From Pseudomonas citronellolis (GTDB lineage: Bacteria; Pseudomonadota; Gammaproteobacteria; Pseudomonadales; Pseudomonadaceae): DNA of 64,000 bases. The stretch is taken from NCBI RefSeq assembly GCF_900112375.1, contig NZ_FOLS01000033.1:1-64000 (forward strand), given 5' to 3'. A program made the position numbers and the translations under genes. Each line of letters starts with the position of its first letter. The first letter of the stretch is position 1. Positions 25,107 to 33,505 of the stretch are shown here, piece by piece. The notes below the pieces were generated by a model. The model worked only from the letters and a program-made list of their open reading frames with translations, searched no databases and was not told where the DNA came from.

Positions 25107-26339
25107 TCAGGACAGTCCGGTCGAGGCGCGCAGTGCGTCCTGCGGTGCTTCCTGGCTGCCCAGCTGCTGCGCCTTGGGCACCGCCAGCCAGTAGGCCAGG
25201 AGCATGCCGATCAGGCCACCGCCGAGTTTTCCAATGATCAGCGGCAGGATCAAGCTCGGCTGGAAGTTGGCGGAGTAGGCCAGGTGGTCGCCGAAGGTGA
25301 AGGCCGCGCTCACCGCGAAGGCGATGACCAGCACCTTGTCCTTGGGCGGCATGTCCGCCACCAGGCGGAACATGGCGAGGATGTTGGCCGACGCCGCGAG
25401 GATGCCCGCCGCGCCCACCGGCGACAGGCCCAGGTGCGAGGCCACGCGCTCGATGGGGCGGGAGAGGAAGCGCTTGATCAGGTAGACCATCGGGAAGGCG
25501 CCGCAGAGCATGATGCCCACGTAGCCGGAGATTTCCAGCGCGCGGAACTGGTCCTGCTTGTCGGCGATGATGGGGGCGAAGCCCCAGCTGCCGAAGTTGG
25601 CGGTGAAGAAGCCGGTGAAGTACTCGACGATGGACGCCACCAGGATCAGCGTGACCGCCGCGTACATGATGCTGCCCAGCTTGAGGAACAGCCGCACCAT
25701 CAGCCCCGGCACGTAGCGCAGCGCGGCGGCCAGGGCGATGCAGAAGAGAATCTGCGGCAGCAGGTTGCGCAGCAGCATCGGCAGGTCGAAGTGCAGTTGC
25801 AGGGTGGCGGCGCCGCTGGTGGCGATGTCCGGGCGCACGCCCAGGCCCAGCAGCTGCATGCCCATGGCGATGAAGACGATGCTGATGGGAATGCTCAGCA
25901 GCCCGGCCATGATGCCCAGGGCCATGTACTTGTGGTCGGCCTTGGCGAGCATGGCCAGGCCCACGGGGATGACGAAGATGATGGTCGAACCGGACTGGAA
26001 GCCGGTGATCAGCCCGAGGATCCAGCCTTCCGGGTCGTGGGCCAGGGCCTGCGCCAGCTGGTAGCCGCCCAGGTCCGAGGCGATGAAGATCGCCCCGGCG
26101 ATGCCCGGGTCGGCGCCCAGCGCGGTGAACAGCGGGCCCACGTAGTGGCTGATGAAGCTGGAGATGAAGGGGATCGCCGCCATGATGCCGGCGACCGGGA
26201 TGAAGATCGGGCCGATGCTGTGCAGGCCGGCGTTGAACTCCTTGCCCAGCTCCGACTCGGCGTCGAGGATGGAGGCGATGGCGCCGACCACGGCGCAGGC
26301 CATGATGAGGTAGATGACGTACGTGCCGATGTTTTCCAT
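25107..26339 (-). CDS. eutH: Ethanolamine utilization protein EutH family transporter
   Basis: The 410-residue integral membrane protein fits EutH (about 400 residues, some ten helices): MENIGTYVIYLIMACAVVGA at the start, the PFISSFISHYVGPLF segment, the GADPGIAGAIFIASDLGGYQ stretch (about 75-95), and the GFQSGSTIIFVIPVGLAM motif. EutH imports ethanolamine in ethanolamine-utilising bacteria. No ethanolamine ammonia-lyase or microcompartment genes are in the window, so it is probably used for another small amine or amino alcohol. It lies 99 bases after the SDR gene and is probably read with it. The start at 26339 has an AGAGG ribosome site. Only the family assignment is certain. Confidence 0.85.
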   Translation of the reverse strand: MENIGTYVIYLIMACAVVGAIASILDAESELGKEFNAGLHSIGPIFIPVAGIMAAIPFISSFISHYVGPLFTALGADPGIAGAIFIASDLGGYQLAQALAHDPEGWILGLITGFQSGSTIIFVIPVGLAMLAKADHKYMALGIMAGLLSIPISIVFIAMGMQLLGLGVRPDIATSGAATLQLHFDLPMLLRNLLPQILFCIALAAALRYVPGLMVRLFLKLGSIMYAAVTLILVASIVEYFTGFFTANFGSWGFAPIIADKQDQFRALEISGYVGIMLCGAFPMVYLIKRFLSRPIERVASHLGLSPVGAAGILAASANILAMFRLVADMPPKDKVLVIAFAVSAAFTFGDHLAYSANFQPSLILPLIIGKLGGGLIGMLLAYWLAVPKAQQLGSQEAPQDALRASTGLS

Positions 26340-26438
26340 TAGCTGCCTCTGTCTCTTGTAGGTTTCTTGTCTATTGGCAGAGCTAAGTGTTTTGCGAGCC
26401 GGGCGTTGTTGTTGGTCTGGGCGCGCGGCTCGGGCCGG

Positions 26439-27203
26439 TCAGGCCGCGGTGTAGGCGTTGTCGACGAACAGGTGGGCGCCGTTGACGAAGCTGGCGTCGT
26501 CGCTGGCCAGGAACAGCGCCGCCGAGGCCACCTCGCGTGGGTCGCACAGGCGGCCCTGCATGGCGCGCAGCGCCTCGTCGGAAACCTCGGTGCCGAATTC
26601 GCGCAGCAGGTCCAGCTCGCGGCGGCCATGGGCGGTGCCGATGAAGCCGGGGCAGATGGCGTTGCTGCGGATGTTGCGGTCGCGATATTCCACCGAGATC
26701 GCCCGGGCGAACATGTGGCAGGCGCCCTTGGTAGTGCAGTACAGGACCTCCATGGGGGTGCCGACCACGCCGGAGATGGACGAGGTGCAGATGATGCTGC
26801 CGCCGCCGGCCTCGATCATCTTCGGCAGCACGGCGCGGGTCACCAGGAACATGCTCTTCACGTTGATGTTCATCAGCCGGTCCCAGTCGCTCTCGCGGGT
26901 TTCCAGGAAGGGCCCGACGTGGATGGTGCCGGCGTGGTTCATCAGCACGGTGACGGCGCCGAAGCGTTCCTCTACCTGCGCTACCGCGCGCTCGACCTGC
27001 TCGGCGACGGAGACGTCGGTGGGCACGAAGAGGGCCGTGCCGCCGGCGGCGTTGATCCGCTCGGCCACGGCCTTGCCGTCGCTGTGCGGAAGGTCGAGCA
27101 AGGCGACCTTGGCGCCTTCGCGGGCGAAGAGTTCGGAAGCGGCCAGGCCGCAGCCGCCCGCGCCGCCGGTGATCAGCGCCACTTTGCCGTTCAGTCGTCC
27201 CAT
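26439..27203 (-). CDS. SDR family oxidoreductase
   Basis: The 254-residue protein is a classical short-chain dehydrogenase with TGGAGGCG (13-20), the NAG-like motif MNHAG (88-92), a catalytic serine in CTSSISG and YCTTK (about 153-157). The aspartate in LLDLPH (about 36-41) points to NAD(H). It could oxidise a hydroxyl group of the compound brought in by the EutH-type carrier encoded next, for example an amino alcohol. The start at 27203 follows a good GGAG ribosome site. It is not overlapping with the aldehyde dehydrogenase gene upstream, from which it is separated by a terminator at 27429-27462 and 294 bases. The C-terminus (GAHLFVDNAYTAA) is close to SDRs of Pseudomonas catabolic clusters. 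The true substrate is unknown. Confidence 0.87.
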   Translation of the reverse strand: MGRLNGKVALITGGAGGCGLAASELFAREGAKVALLDLPHSDGKAVAERINAAGGTALFVPTDVSVAEQVERAVAQVEERFGAVTVLMNHAGTIHVGPFLETRESDWDRLMNINVKSMFLVTRAVLPKMIEAGGGSIICTSSISGVVGTPMEVLYCTTKGACHMFARAISVEYRDRNIRSNAICPGFIGTAHGRRELDLLREFGTEVSDEALRAMQGRLCDPREVASAALFLASDDASFVNGAHLFVDNAYTAA

Positions 27204-27428
27204 GGGTATCTCCTGCTTGTTGTTGGTGTGGGATTGCCGTGGGGCTCCACGCTAGGGACGGGCCTTGTGGGTGTCCATATGTCGGCGGATATACGCTGGC
27301 CTATCTCTTTGTTTTACAAGAAATAAAAGTCATTTTTCCGATGGGTGGAAAGTGCCGCGGGGGGAGGGTGGTGGCGCCGAATCCGGCAACCCGGCGAAGC
27401 ACATCGCCCCGTTCGCCGCCCTGGATGG

Positions 27429-27462
27429 AAAACGCCCCCAGCGCCGGGCGGCGCTGGGGGCG
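27429..27462 (-). terminator. Intrinsic terminator of the oxidase/MFS/lyase/ALDH operon
   Basis: A 13-bp GC stem (CGCCCCCAGCGCC/GGCGCTGGGGGCG) with a 4-base loop is followed on the minus strand by TTTT. It lies 35 bases after the aldehyde dehydrogenase stop codon at 27498 and should end the operon. Confidence 0.85.
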
Positions 27463-27497
27463 GTACTGCGGGTTGGATCAGGGTTTTGCAGCAGGTA

Positions 27498-28988
27498 TCA
27501 CGAGGCGTCGATCCAGATGGTCTTCAGCTCGGTGTACTGGTCGTGGGCCCAGATCGACTTGTCGCGCCCGCCGAAGCCGGACTCCTTGTAGCCGCCGAAG
27601 GGCGTCGAGGCGTCGCCTTCGCCGAAGCAGTTGACGGTGACGATGCCCGCGCGGATTTCCCGGGCCAGGCGCAGAGCGTTGCGCAGGCTGCCAGTGTAGG
27701 CCGAGGCGGCCAGGCCGTAGACGGTGTCGTTGGCCAGGTCGATGGCGCCGTCGATGTCGGTGAAGGGCGTGACCGACAGCACCGGGCCGAAGATTTCCTC
27801 GCGGAACAGCCGGCTCTGCGGCTCGACGTCGTCGACCACGGTGGGCTCGACGAAGATGTCGCCCTGGGTCTGGCCGCCATAGACGAAGTCCAGTCGCTCG
27901 CTGCGGGCCTGCTCGATGTACGAACGGACCTTCTCGAAGTGGGCCTTGCTGACCAGGGCGCCGAGGCGGTTTTCCGGGTCCAGCGGGTCGCCCATCTTCC
28001 AGTCGCGCATGTGCACGCCGATGCGTTCGAGCAGGGCGTCCTTGATGTCGGCGTGGACGATCAGGCGCGAGGACGCCGAGCAGTTCTCGCCCATGTTCCA
28101 GAAGGCGCCGTTGACCACGTGCTGGGCGACCTGGTCGAGGTCTTCCACGTCGTTCATCACCACCGCCGGGTTCTTCCCGCCGCACTCCAGCACCACGCGC
28201 TTGAGGTTGGACTCGGCGGCGTACTTGAGGAACAGCCGGCCGGTCTCGGTGGAGCCGGTGAAGCTGACCATGGCCACGTCCGGATGGCGGCCGATGGGCT
28301 CGCCGGCCTCGCGGCCGCCGCCGGGCACCACGTTGAACACCCCGGCGGGGATGCCGGCCTGGTGCGCCAGCTCGGCGACGCGCAGGGCGGTGAGGGTGGT
28401 TTCCCGGGCCGGCTTGACCACGATGGAGCAGCCGGCGGCCAGCGACGGGCCGATCTTCCAGGCCAGCATCAGCAGCGGGAAGTTCCACGGCAGCACCAGG
28501 CCGACCACGCCGATGGGCTCGCGCACCACCATGGTCACGGCGCCGGAGCCGACCGGCGCCGTGCTGTCGTAGATCTTGTCGATCAGCTCGGCGTGCCAGC
28601 GCAGGGTGTGGATGGTCTCCGGCACGTCGATGTTCTGGCATTCGCGCACCGGCTTGCCGCTGTCCAGGCTTTCCATCACCGCCAGTTCGTGGGCGTGGTC
28701 TTCGAGCAGTTGGGCGAAGCGCTGCATGACCGCCTTGCGCTCGCCGGGGGAGCGCTTGCTCCAGCGGCCGTCCTCGAAGGCCAGGCGGGCGCTGGCCACG
28801 GCCAGGTTGACGTCCTCGGCGTCGCAGGCGGCGATGTCGGCCAGCCGCTCGCCGGTGGCCGGGTTGCTGCTGGCGAAGGTGCGGCCGGAGACGGCGTTAC
28901 GGAAGCTGCCGTCGATGAAGGCCTGGGTGGGGAAGCGCAGTTCGGCGGCGATGGCGGCGTATTCCGCCTTGCTCAGCAATTCAGCCAT
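27498..28988 (-). CDS. NAD-dependent aldehyde dehydrogenase (PuuC-like)
   Basis: The 496-residue enzyme has N169 in PWNFPLLM, the general base E268 in LECGGKNP, and the catalytic cysteine C303 in NMGENCSASS. It aligns with gamma-glutamyl-gamma-aminobutyraldehyde dehydrogenases and other broad aldehyde dehydrogenases of polyamine and amino-alcohol degradation. It oxidises an aldehyde to the acid with NAD. Its gene overlaps the stop codon of the DHDPS-family gene by 8 bases (start 28988), so translation is coupled and the two enzymes act in series. A DHDPS-family lyase that yields a semialdehyde would feed it directly. It is last of a four-gene operon ended by the terminator at 27429. The specific aldehyde is not known. 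Confidence 0.88.
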   Translation of the reverse strand: MAELLSKAEYAAIAAELRFPTQAFIDGSFRNAVSGRTFASSNPATGERLADIAACDAEDVNLAVASARLAFEDGRWSKRSPGERKAVMQRFAQLLEDHAHELAVMESLDSGKPVRECQNIDVPETIHTLRWHAELIDKIYDSTAPVGSGAVTMVVREPIGVVGLVLPWNFPLLMLAWKIGPSLAAGCSIVVKPARETTLTALRVAELAHQAGIPAGVFNVVPGGGREAGEPIGRHPDVAMVSFTGSTETGRLFLKYAAESNLKRVVLECGGKNPAVVMNDVEDLDQVAQHVVNGAFWNMGENCSASSRLIVHADIKDALLERIGVHMRDWKMGDPLDPENRLGALVSKAHFEKVRSYIEQARSERLDFVYGGQTQGDIFVEPTVVDDVEPQSRLFREEIFGPVLSVTPFTDIDGAIDLANDTVYGLAASAYTGSLRNALRLAREIRAGIVTVNCFGEGDASTPFGGYKESGFGGRDKSIWAHDQYTELKTIWIDAS

Positions 28989-29892
28989 TGTGGGTGCCCT
29001 CGGTGATCTGCGCGACTTCGCGCTTGAGTACGGCGACGATCTCTTTCAGTTCGGCCTTCTCGGCCTCGGTCAGGCCCTTGAGCGGGGCGCGCACGCCGCC
29101 GCTGCGCAGGCCGGCCAGCTCGCAGCCGTACTTGATCGACTGGACGAACTTGCCGCCTTCCAGGAAGTCCATCAGCGGCATCATCGCCGCCATGATGCGG
29201 CGGCCCTTGGCGAAGTCGTTCTCGACCACGCAGGCCTGGTACAGGGCGACGTGCTCGCCGGGGATGAAGTTGGAGCCGGCGCAGACCCAGCTGCGCGCGC
29301 CCCAGGCGAAGAATTCCAGGGCCTGGTCGTCCCAGCCGCAGGACAGCGCGATGCGCGGGTGCTTGCAGGCCAGGCGGTGCAGCTGGCCGGTGGAGCCGGA
29401 GCTTTCCTTGATGGCGACGATGTTCCGGCAGCCGGCGACGGCGGCGAAGAATTCCTCGCCCATGTCCACGCCCATGCGCGCCGGGTAGTTGTACAGCATG
29501 ATCGGCAGGTCGGCGGCGGCGTCGACGGCCAGCACGTGGTCGGCGATCTCCTGCTGGGTGGGCAGGGCATAGGGCGGCGAGCCGACCAGCAGGGCGTCGG
29601 CCTTGATCTCTTTCGCCGCCTTGGCGTAGGCCACCGAGTCCTCGGTGCGGATGGCGCCGGTGCCGACGATCAGCGGCAGGCGGCCGTTGATCACGTCCCT
29701 GGCCTTGGCCGCCAGGTCGAAGCGCTCCTGGGCGGTGTGGGCGTAGTACTCGCCGGTGGAGCCGCCGATGATGATGCCGTGGACCTTCGAGGCGATCAGG
29801 TATTCCAGCACTTCGGCGAAGGCCGGATGGTCGATCTGGCCGTCGGCCGCCAGGGGCGTGATGGCGGGGGTGTAGATGCCTTCGAATTGCAT
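28981..29892 (-). CDS. Dihydrodipicolinate synthase family aldolase/deaminase
   Basis: The 303-residue TIM-barrel protein has the DHDPS-family residues: GGSTGE (43-48, canonical GTTGE), the tyrosine in YNYP (Y134), and the Schiff-base lysine in IKESSG (K162). The family includes dihydrodipicolinate synthase, sialate lyase, ketodeoxyglucarate dehydratase and the pyrroline-4-hydroxy-carboxylate deaminase of hydroxyproline degradation. The operon (FAD oxidase, MFS, this, aldehyde dehydrogenase) has the shape of the hydroxyproline route in which the deaminase makes alpha-ketoglutarate semialdehyde, but the resemblance is in order only. An aminated or hydroxylated keto acid substrate is likely. 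The start at 29892 (MQFEGIYTPAITPL) fits the family; a longer open frame extends to 29937. It overlaps the dehydrogenase gene by 8 bases. Confidence 0.85.
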   Translation of the reverse strand: MQFEGIYTPAITPLAADGQIDHPAFAEVLEYLIASKVHGIIIGGSTGEYYAHTAQERFDLAAKARDVINGRLPLIVGTGAIRTEDSVAYAKAAKEIKADALLVGSPPYALPTQQEIADHVLAVDAAADLPIMLYNYPARMGVDMGEEFFAAVAGCRNIVAIKESSGSTGQLHRLACKHPRIALSCGWDDQALEFFAWGARSWVCAGSNFIPGEHVALYQACVVENDFAKGRRIMAAMMPLMDFLEGGKFVQSIKYGCELAGLRSGGVRAPLKGLTEAEKAELKEIVAVLKREVAQITEGTHNG

Positions 29893-29955
29893 GATGCGTT
29901 CTCCAGTGGGGTCGTGGTGGTCGGCCGCCGCGCCCATTGGCGCGGCGGCCCTTGA

Positions 29956-31284
29956 TCAGGTGAGCGAGGCCGCCTGCTGCAGGTTGAGCGAGCGGGTTTC
30001 CGGGGCCAGCGCCCAGGCGAACAGCAGGCCGACCAGGGTGACGATGGCCGCGGCGTACATGGTCTGGGCGATGCCCAGGCTGTCCAGGGACAGGGGGACG
30101 AGGTAGGTGCCGACCGCGGCGCCGACCCGCGACAGCGAGGTGCCCACGCCGACCGCGCAGGCGCGGATCTCGGTGGGGAACAGCTCGTTCGGGTAGACCA
30201 GCTGCAGCACCTGGGCGCCGCCGATGAACAGGGCGTAGGCGCCGAACAGCGCGAGGATCACGGCTTCGGAGGAAGCGTGGAAGGCGCCGAGGCCGAGCAG
30301 CGCCAGGCCGGACCAGAGGAAGCTGTAGATCAGCATGCTGCGCCGGCCGATGACGTTGATCAGGCGGGTGGCGATGATGCAGCCCACCACGAACAGCAGG
30401 GTGATGGTTTCCGAGCCGAAGGCGGCCCAGTCACCCTGGAGGTTCAGCGCCAGCAGCACCTTGGGCGCGAAGGCGTAGACGGCGAACACCGGGATCACCG
30501 AGCAGGTCCAGAAGATGCTGACGAATAGCATGCGTTTGCCGTAGCCGGAGTGCAGCAGGTTCCACATCGAGAGCTTCTTCTGCCTGGGCTGCTCGGGCAG
30601 GTTCTGCAGCGAGAAGCGCGGCCCGTAGACGCTCTTGATGACCTGCTCGGCCTCGGCTGCACGGCCCTTGCCCAGCAGCCAGCGCGGCGATTCGGGGGTG
30701 CCCAGGCGGACCAGGAACAGGGCCGCGCCTATCACCGAGGCGCTGGCCAGCACCAGGCGCCAGGCGTCGTCGCCGCCGTGCCTGAGCAGGGCGTTGCCGA
30801 CCATGTAGGCCAGCGCGGCGCCGGCGAACCAGAGGATGGTCAGGGTCGCCAGGCGCGGGCCGCGGTGCTTCTTCGGCAGGAACTCCACCAGCAGGGAGGT
30901 GGCGACGGGGTATTCGATGCCCACGCCGATGCCGATGAGCAGGCGCAGCAGGAACAGCGCCGGGGCCGACTCCACCCAGTACTGCGCCAGCGAACTGAGG
31001 ATGAACAGCACCGGGCCGACGAAGAAGATGCGCTTGCGCCCGAAGTGGTCGGTCAGCCAGCCGCCGATGAAGCCGCCGAAGAAAATGCCGATCAGCGCCG
31101 CCGCGGCGATCATGCCCTGCCAGAGGGTGCTCAGGCCCAGGGCGGCGGTCATCTGCACCATGGATACGCCGATGATGCTGAGTACGTAGCCGTCGACGAA
31201 GGAGCCGCCGCCGGAGCGGATCGTCAGCAGCTGGTGAAAGCGGTTGATGGGCACGTCTTCGATGGATGGAGTCGTAATTGTCAT
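29956..31284 (-). CDS. MFS metabolite transporter (sugar porter type)
   Basis: The 442-residue membrane protein has the sugar-porter marks GWLTDHFGRKR (loop 2-3), PESPRW at the end of the first half, and PETRS near the C-terminus, with twelve helices. Carriers of this class in gammaproteobacteria take up sugars, aromatic acids and other organic acids with protons. It is the second gene of the operon, preceded by the FAD oxidase gene (165 bases of spacer) and followed 63 bases later by the DHDPS-family gene. It probably imports the compound that the oxidase acts on. The start at 31284 (MTITTPSIEDVPINRFHQ) has the family N-terminus, and the longer open frame to 31434 runs through noncoding bases. 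Substrate unknown. Confidence 0.85.
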   Translation of the reverse strand: MTITTPSIEDVPINRFHQLLTIRSGGGSFVDGYVLSIIGVSMVQMTAALGLSTLWQGMIAAAALIGIFFGGFIGGWLTDHFGRKRIFFVGPVLFILSSLAQYWVESAPALFLLRLLIGIGVGIEYPVATSLLVEFLPKKHRGPRLATLTILWFAGAALAYMVGNALLRHGGDDAWRLVLASASVIGAALFLVRLGTPESPRWLLGKGRAAEAEQVIKSVYGPRFSLQNLPEQPRQKKLSMWNLLHSGYGKRMLFVSIFWTCSVIPVFAVYAFAPKVLLALNLQGDWAAFGSETITLLFVVGCIIATRLINVIGRRSMLIYSFLWSGLALLGLGAFHASSEAVILALFGAYALFIGGAQVLQLVYPNELFPTEIRACAVGVGTSLSRVGAAVGTYLVPLSLDSLGIAQTMYAAAIVTLVGLLFAWALAPETRSLNLQQAASLT

Positions 31285-31449
31285 TGTTTTCCTCGTTTCA
31301 GGTTTCCCGGAAGCCGCAGCCCGCGACCGGCAGCCGAAGGCGCTTCGGCCGGCGGATGCGCATCGCTGCGGCTTCAGGTCTGCACGCCGGGAATCGTGTC
31401 GTGCGGCCAATCTCGGCCGGAGGTTCCCTGGCAAATGACCGGTGGGGGC

Positions 31450-32769
31450 TCAGCTTTCCTTGCCGGCGCGGTATTGCCCCCATTTCAGGTTCAGGTTGAC
31501 TCCCGCGGAGAGGAACGGCTGCGGCGGGTTGCCGTTGGGGCCCGGCGAGTTCAGCAGGAAGTCGATGAGCTCGCTGCGCTCGCCGGCCAGCCAGTCGGCC
31601 AGGAGCTTGCCGGTGACCGTGCCACGGGTAACGCCCAGGCCGTTGCAGCACAGCGCGCCATAGACGTTGGCGGCCAGTTGCCCGAAGTAGCCCGAATGGT
31701 TGCGCGACAGGGCCAGCGCGCCGCCCCAGGTGTATTCGAAACCGACCTCGGGCAGCATCGGGAAACGGCTGGTGAAGGAGGCCTGGTGGCGGTTGACGAA
31801 GCGCTCCAGGTACTTGGCGTTGCTGCGCCCGTCCGGGTTGAAGCTGAAGCTGTTGCGGATCAGCAGGCGGTTGTCGGGCGTGCGGCGCACGGTGGTGCCG
31901 AACGGGTCCGCCGGGATGACGCCCCAGTAGGGCTTGCCGCCGAGGCGCGCCTGTTCCTCGGCGGTCAGCGGGCGGGTGAGGCTGGCGTAGGTGAAGATCG
32001 GCAGCATCTTGCCGCGCAGGAAGCCGAAGCTCATGCCGAAGGCATTGTTGGTGAGCACCAGGCGGTCGGCGATGAAGCTGCCGCGGGCATGCCGGAGGAC
32101 GACCTTGTCGCCGTACTCCACCTCGGTGATGGGGGTGTTTTCGTAGAGGCTGACGTTCGCCGGCAGGCTGTCCGCCAGGCCCTTGACCAGGGCGGAGGGC
32201 TGGATGAGCACGGTGCCGGGGGTGAACAGCGCCTTGCGGTAGAAATGCGTGCCGATGTGCCCGGGCAGCGCGTCGGCCTCGATCATCTCGTAGGCCTGGC
32301 CGAGCCGGTCCAGGCCGCGGCGATAGGCTTCCAGCACGGCGATGCCGCGGTCCTCGATGGCCGCCTGGTATTTGCCGCAGGCCTTCATCTGGCAATCGAT
32401 GCCGTGCCGCTCCACCTGGTTGCGCAGCAGGTCCTGGCCCATCAGGTTGAGCTTGAGGCTGGTCCTGGCGATGTCGATGTCGCCGATGTAGTCGTCGGCG
32501 CCGATGTCGTGGGGCAGGTCGATGGCGAAGCCGGCATTGCGCCCGGAGGTGCCGAAGCCCACTTCCTGGGCCTCGACCAGGACGATTTCCTCATGGGGGA
32601 AATGCAGCGCCAGCTGGCGCGCCGCGGCCAGCCCGGTGAAGCCCGCTCCGACGATCACCCAAGGTGCCGAAGTCCGGCCGGTATGCGTGGGCCTGGGTTG
32701 TCTGGCCTTGCTCAGGTGGTACCAGCCACAGCTTTTGTCATCGGCAGGTAAATGGGTGATCTTCGTCAT
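31450..32769 (-). CDS. FAD-dependent oxidoreductase (DAO family)
   Basis: The 439-residue flavoprotein carries VIVGAGFTG (38-46) and GTSGRNAGF (about 73-81), the two FAD motifs of the D-amino acid oxidase family, and CCNGLGVTRGTVTGK near the C-terminus. Such enzymes oxidise amines, amino acids or hydroxyacids. The N-terminal 35 residues (MTKITHLPADDKSCGWYHLS) form a leader typical of the gamma-glutamylputrescine-oxidase-like group. It heads the operon with the MFS carrier, DHDPS-family lyase and aldehyde dehydrogenase. The promoter must lie in the 736-base gap upstream (32770-33505), opposite the divergent GlxA-type regulator, which is the likely controller. The substrate is unproven; an imino acid or amine is suggested by the later enzymes. 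Confidence 0.85.
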   Translation of the reverse strand: MTKITHLPADDKSCGWYHLSKARQPRPTHTGRTSAPWVIVGAGFTGLAAARQLALHFPHEEIVLVEAQEVGFGTSGRNAGFAIDLPHDIGADDYIGDIDIARTSLKLNLMGQDLLRNQVERHGIDCQMKACGKYQAAIEDRGIAVLEAYRRGLDRLGQAYEMIEADALPGHIGTHFYRKALFTPGTVLIQPSALVKGLADSLPANVSLYENTPITEVEYGDKVVLRHARGSFIADRLVLTNNAFGMSFGFLRGKMLPIFTYASLTRPLTAEEQARLGGKPYWGVIPADPFGTTVRRTPDNRLLIRNSFSFNPDGRSNAKYLERFVNRHQASFTSRFPMLPEVGFEYTWGGALALSRNHSGYFGQLAANVYGALCCNGLGVTRGTVTGKLLADWLAGERSELIDFLLNSPGPNGNPPQPFLSAGVNLNLKWGQYRAGKES

Positions 32770-33505
32770 TTCAGGGGCCTGTTCTATTTATTTCAGCCAA
32801 TAGCTATCCGTTGCGTGGAGTGACTCACTCACGCGAGAAAACCGGAGTCGGGGGATTACCCGAGTTTCAATGTTCCGCTGCGACCTCGGTGCCGGCGTCT
32901 GCGCGACGCTTCGAAGTGCGCTTTGAAGAGGTCCGCAGTGGCTTGCGGGTCGTGTCGTTGGGTGGTGTCGATCATCCGCTCGTGCGGGGCGCGGGCAGGA
33001 CCTCTTGCCCATCGCCGGCGATCCCTGCCGTTCGTGGAATGACTATAGGGAGCGCGCCGACGGGGTGTCTAATTACATTTTCTGGGATCAATTCATACGC
33101 ATACAGCGGGTTTCGGGCGCCGAAGAGGCGCCGGCGAGGGCCCCTGGCGCCTCTGTCGGCCGGGCATTTCCCAGTTGGAAATCACTGGGCTTTCTGCGCC
33201 GGCACAGGTTTTTCCACTACCGGGGCGAGGGTTGCAGCCAGCTATGACGCGAGGGGGATGGGCGAGCGCCGAGGCCGCTTGCGGGCCGGCCATGACTGGG
33301 GTCGAGGGTTTGCGCAGGCCCGAGGGCTGCGTGGGGGAGTGGTCGGAGGCAGAGCGCCTGTATAACATTTGCCTACGGACGGTATACAGAACAGCCCTCG
33401 CCGCGCCGCCCTGCCAGGTCCGCCGCGAGGCTGATGAACGCCGCAACTGCCCACAAGAACTCATAGAGGCTGCCATCGGTGGAAAGACGACAATTCAGCG
33501 AAGCC
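32770..33505. other. Long intergenic divergent regulatory region, no gene
   Basis: No credible coding frame was found between the FAD oxidase gene and the GlxA-type regulator. AT-richer stretches (around 33068-33104 and 33358-33391, for example TATAACATTTGCC and GGTATACAGAACAG) are the most promoter-like parts for the two divergent genes. No repeat shared with the islands was seen. Confidence 0.5.
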
